Below, piece after piece: positions 5,440 through 6,969 of a stretch of DNA of 6,969 nucleotides. Source of the stretch: JAGLHV01 sp023132075 [NCBI: bacterium] (lineage in GTDB: Bacteria; CBDUZB01; JAGLHV01); the NCBI GenBank assembly GCA_023132075.1, contig JAGLYT010000082.1, forward strand, positions 1 through 6,969, written 5' to 3'. Position 1 is the stretch's first letter, and every line of letters begins with the position of its first letter. A model generated the notes under the pieces. It saw only the letters and a program-made list of their open reading frames with translations. It was not told the origin of the DNA and ran no database searches. A program made the translations under genes and the position numbers.

Positions 5440-6756
5440 CTAACTTTTTATTTTTTCTTTAACAATTGCTCTGGTTAACCCAATCAATATCCAGAATGAG
5501 ACTTGAATAGGTATCCAAAAAAAAGCATCAACGGTAATCATGTTTATAAAAAACCCTATAAAAATAGCCATTAATGCCCATAATAATTCTTTTAGATATG
5601 CATCTTCTATTTTCCTATAAGCGTTTATTAAATCTTTGAAAAAAAGAAAAAATAATCCCATTAAAACCCCCAACCCAATAATCCCTATTTCTGATAAGAA
5701 ACACAGATACATATTATCAGGTGTAGGGAATTCTGCTGAAGCACCAGGACTAAGATATTTTAGATGCACCAGAGAAAAATTACCATAACCAACCCCAAAA
5801 AAAAGGTGATCTTTAAGTATATTAAATGTAGTTTTATAAGACGCAGCACGGTGAGAATAAAAAATATCAGAAATTAGACGTTGACAATTAAGCCTCTCGT
5901 TAAAAGTTACTGTGGTTCGTTCAGAAAAAGAGAGAAATAATAATATCGTTATAAAAAGTATTAAGGTAACTAAAATTATTTTTTTAAAACTTTTTCTCGA
6001 AAAATAAAAAATACCAGCAATTATCGCTGCTATCCAACTACCTCGGGAAAAAGTTAATATAATACCAGCTAAAAGAGATAAACCAACAAAAAAGGAAAAA
6101 ATATTTACAATGCGATATCGTCCACCAATAATAAATCCTGCTTTGTAATAAGCAAGTGGTAAAAACAATACTAAATATGCTCCTAATGAAACCGGGTGAC
6201 CGATTGAACTTCCAATCCGGCCAGCACCATCATGTAAATACCAATCGTAATATAAATTATAACAAGCATATGTATTATGATACAAAGGACTTCTCTGCTT
6301 AATAAACTCAAGTATTCCTATAAATGCTACTACCATACTTATACCTAATAAAAGTAAGATGCTTCTTTCTATCCACTTTTTCTCTATAAACGATTTTTTA
6401 CTCACAAGATAAACAACTATTCCAGTTAAAAAAAAATTTCCTACTTTCGCTATCGTTTTTAAAGGCGAAATACTCCAGAAAGCACTAATCAACATAATAA
6501 AAATTAACAAAATTATCATTCGATCAAATGAATCTATCTCTCGCAAAGATTGAAAAGAAGTTTTCACTATTAGCAGTAAGAAAATTACACCTAGAAATAG
6601 GTGATACAAAGAAAATGATAATCCAAAAAAATTAATTTTCAAAAAAGGCATAAAACTGGGGGGTAAAAAGGAAACAGAAATAAATAATAAACATATTAAC
6701 CAAAAAAAAATCTGCTTTAAGTTTTTGATGTGATATTTTTCCTTTACAATAAACAT
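5440..6756 (-). CDS. O-antigen ligase/polymerase family protein (Wzy_C)
   Basis: The product is 438 residues with about 10-12 membrane helices and one large outside loop, as in WaaL/Wzy proteins. The Wzy_C signature is clear. LTFSRGSW at 234-241 carries the conserved Arg (R238). HRAASYKTTFNILKDHLFFG at 302-321 runs into VGYGNF. TPDNMYLCFLSEIGIIGLG at 345-363 closes the loop. Well-studied WaaL ligases have a catalytic His in the last motif. Here it is Asp (D347) before N348, a pattern I also associate with many uncharacterised Wzy_C proteins. Members join lipid-linked glycan units to each other (polymerase) or to lipid A core or protein (ligase), and sequence alone does not separate these. Its pairing with the adjacent flippase supports a Wzx/Wzy-type pathway. 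The ATG at 6756 has AAGAAG about 6 nt upstream and AGGAGA further away. No other in-frame start exists before an in-frame TAA. Confidence 0.88.
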   Translation of the reverse strand: MFIVKEKYHIKNLKQIFFWLICLLFISVSFLPPSFMPFLKINFFGLSFSLYHLFLGVIFLLLIVKTSFQSLREIDSFDRMIILLIFIMLISAFWSISPLKTIAKVGNFFLTGIVVYLVSKKSFIEKKWIERSILLLLGISMVVAFIGILEFIKQRSPLYHNTYACYNLYYDWYLHDGAGRIGSSIGHPVSLGAYLVLFLPLAYYKAGFIIGGRYRIVNIFSFFVGLSLLAGIILTFSRGSWIAAIIAGIFYFSRKSFKKIILVTLILFITILLFLSFSERTTVTFNERLNCQRLISDIFYSHRAASYKTTFNILKDHLFFGVGYGNFSLVHLKYLSPGASAEFPTPDNMYLCFLSEIGIIGLGVLMGLFFLFFKDLINAYRKIEDAYLKELLWALMAIFIGFFINMITVDAFFWIPIQVSFWILIGLTRAIVKEKIKS

Positions 6757-6823
6757 CCTTTTCTTCTTGTCTCCTAGAATAATCCATTAAAAGCTATCTT
6801 AACTTCTATGTTTTTTGTGCTTC

Positions 6824-6969
6824 TTAAAACTTCCACCCATGCTTATTGAAAAATTTAATAGCACTTTGGATATGCCATATTGTTTTCTTTGAAAATCTTT
6901 GCGCACTTTCTCTCCGATGATAATGAATCACAACTGCATCAGAATAATAATATACTTTATACCTTTCTT
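6824..6969 (-). CDS. GT2 (rhamnosyltransferase-like) C-terminal end, 5' part beyond the window
   Basis: The frame open from the window edge (first whole codon at 6967-6965) reads 47 residues to TAA at 6826-6824. It starts ERYKVYYYSDAVVIHYHRRE and ends KFFNKHGWKF. This is the typical end of a family 2 glycosyltransferase. G/R-Y-K-V-Y-Y-x-x-D-A is followed by a V-I-H-Y histidine motif, an R-x-S-A stretch, and an aromatic W-H-I-x-S-A-I-K-F-F-x-K-H-x-W-K tail. The catalytic part is not visible. The other two frames close within 45 nt, which supports this choice. The gene lies 67 nt upstream of the Wzy_C gene in the same direction and is most likely an earlier member of the same operon. The fused GT2 domain at 1918-3930 has a similar motif (FVPQAKVWHK), but the tail sequences differ, so this is not a recent duplicate. 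Confidence 0.82.
   Translation of the reverse strand, partial: ERYKVYYYSDAVVIHYHRRESAQRFSKKTIWHIQSAIKFFNKHGWKF

Noticed and set aside
6757-6823. Possible promoter before the Wzy_C gene (TTAAGA and TATTCT)
   Set aside because: The boxes are poor and spaced about 15 nt. Such matches are expected by chance in AT-rich DNA, and the upstream gene is close and co-oriented.
1-6969. Search for CRISPR arrays, insertion sequences, integrase genes or defence systems
   Set aside because: No regularly spaced repeats, transposase or integrase motifs, or terminal inverted repeats were seen.

Overview
The window is an AT-rich bacterial surface-polysaccharide (O-antigen or exopolysaccharide) gene block. It is read entirely on the minus strand and runs into a tRNA gene and a much more GC-rich RNase H-like gene at the low-coordinate edge. 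The tRNA has no encoded CCA, the Shine-Dalgarno sites are clear, and the membrane proteins are rich in Phe, Ile and Lys. I infer an uncultured AT-rich bacterium. The gene style resembles candidate phyla such as Omnitrophota, but that is a weak guess and nothing here fixes the taxon.

In transcription order, from high to low coordinates, the layout is as follows. (1) The 3' end of a family 2 glycosyltransferase enters from the edge (6824-6969). (2) A Wzy_C-type O-antigen ligase/polymerase follows (5440-6756). (3) An MVF/MATE-superfamily polysaccharide flippase, Wzx-like, comes next (3998-5431). (4) A single 670-residue protein joins a complete GT2 domain to a complete GT4 domain (1918-3930). 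(5) A 51-residue Trm112/YcaR-like zinc ribbon follows, with its start corrected to 1867 (1712-1867). (6) A family 39-like membrane glycosyltransferase comes next (193-1707). Its last ~80-90 residues do not look like a glycosyltransferase. They look like the C-terminal half of a T4-Pnkp-like/AAA_33 P-loop kinase without its P-loop. (7) A CAT-anticodon tRNA, elongator Met or lysidine-type Ile2, begins 7 nt after that stop (113-185). (8) The start of an RNase HI-family gene lies 9 nt beyond the tRNA (1-103).

The genes fit one pathway. Cytoplasmic GT2 and GT4 enzymes build a lipid-linked oligosaccharide, the flippase moves it across the membrane, and the Wzy_C protein polymerises it or ligates it to an acceptor. 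The GT39-like enzyme adds sugars from a polyprenyl-phosphate donor on the outer face. Gaps of 4-67 nt, Shine-Dalgarno sequences lying in upstream genes and the lack of any visible terminator suggest one transcription unit. It may continue through the tRNA into the RNase H gene.

The points most worth attention are the kinase-like tail on the GT39 protein, the GT2-GT4 fusion with a Shine-Dalgarno-like sequence buried at its joint, the abrupt base-composition change at the tRNA, and the tRNA sitting between two protein genes with almost no spacing. I found no CRISPR array, insertion sequence, riboswitch or defence system.
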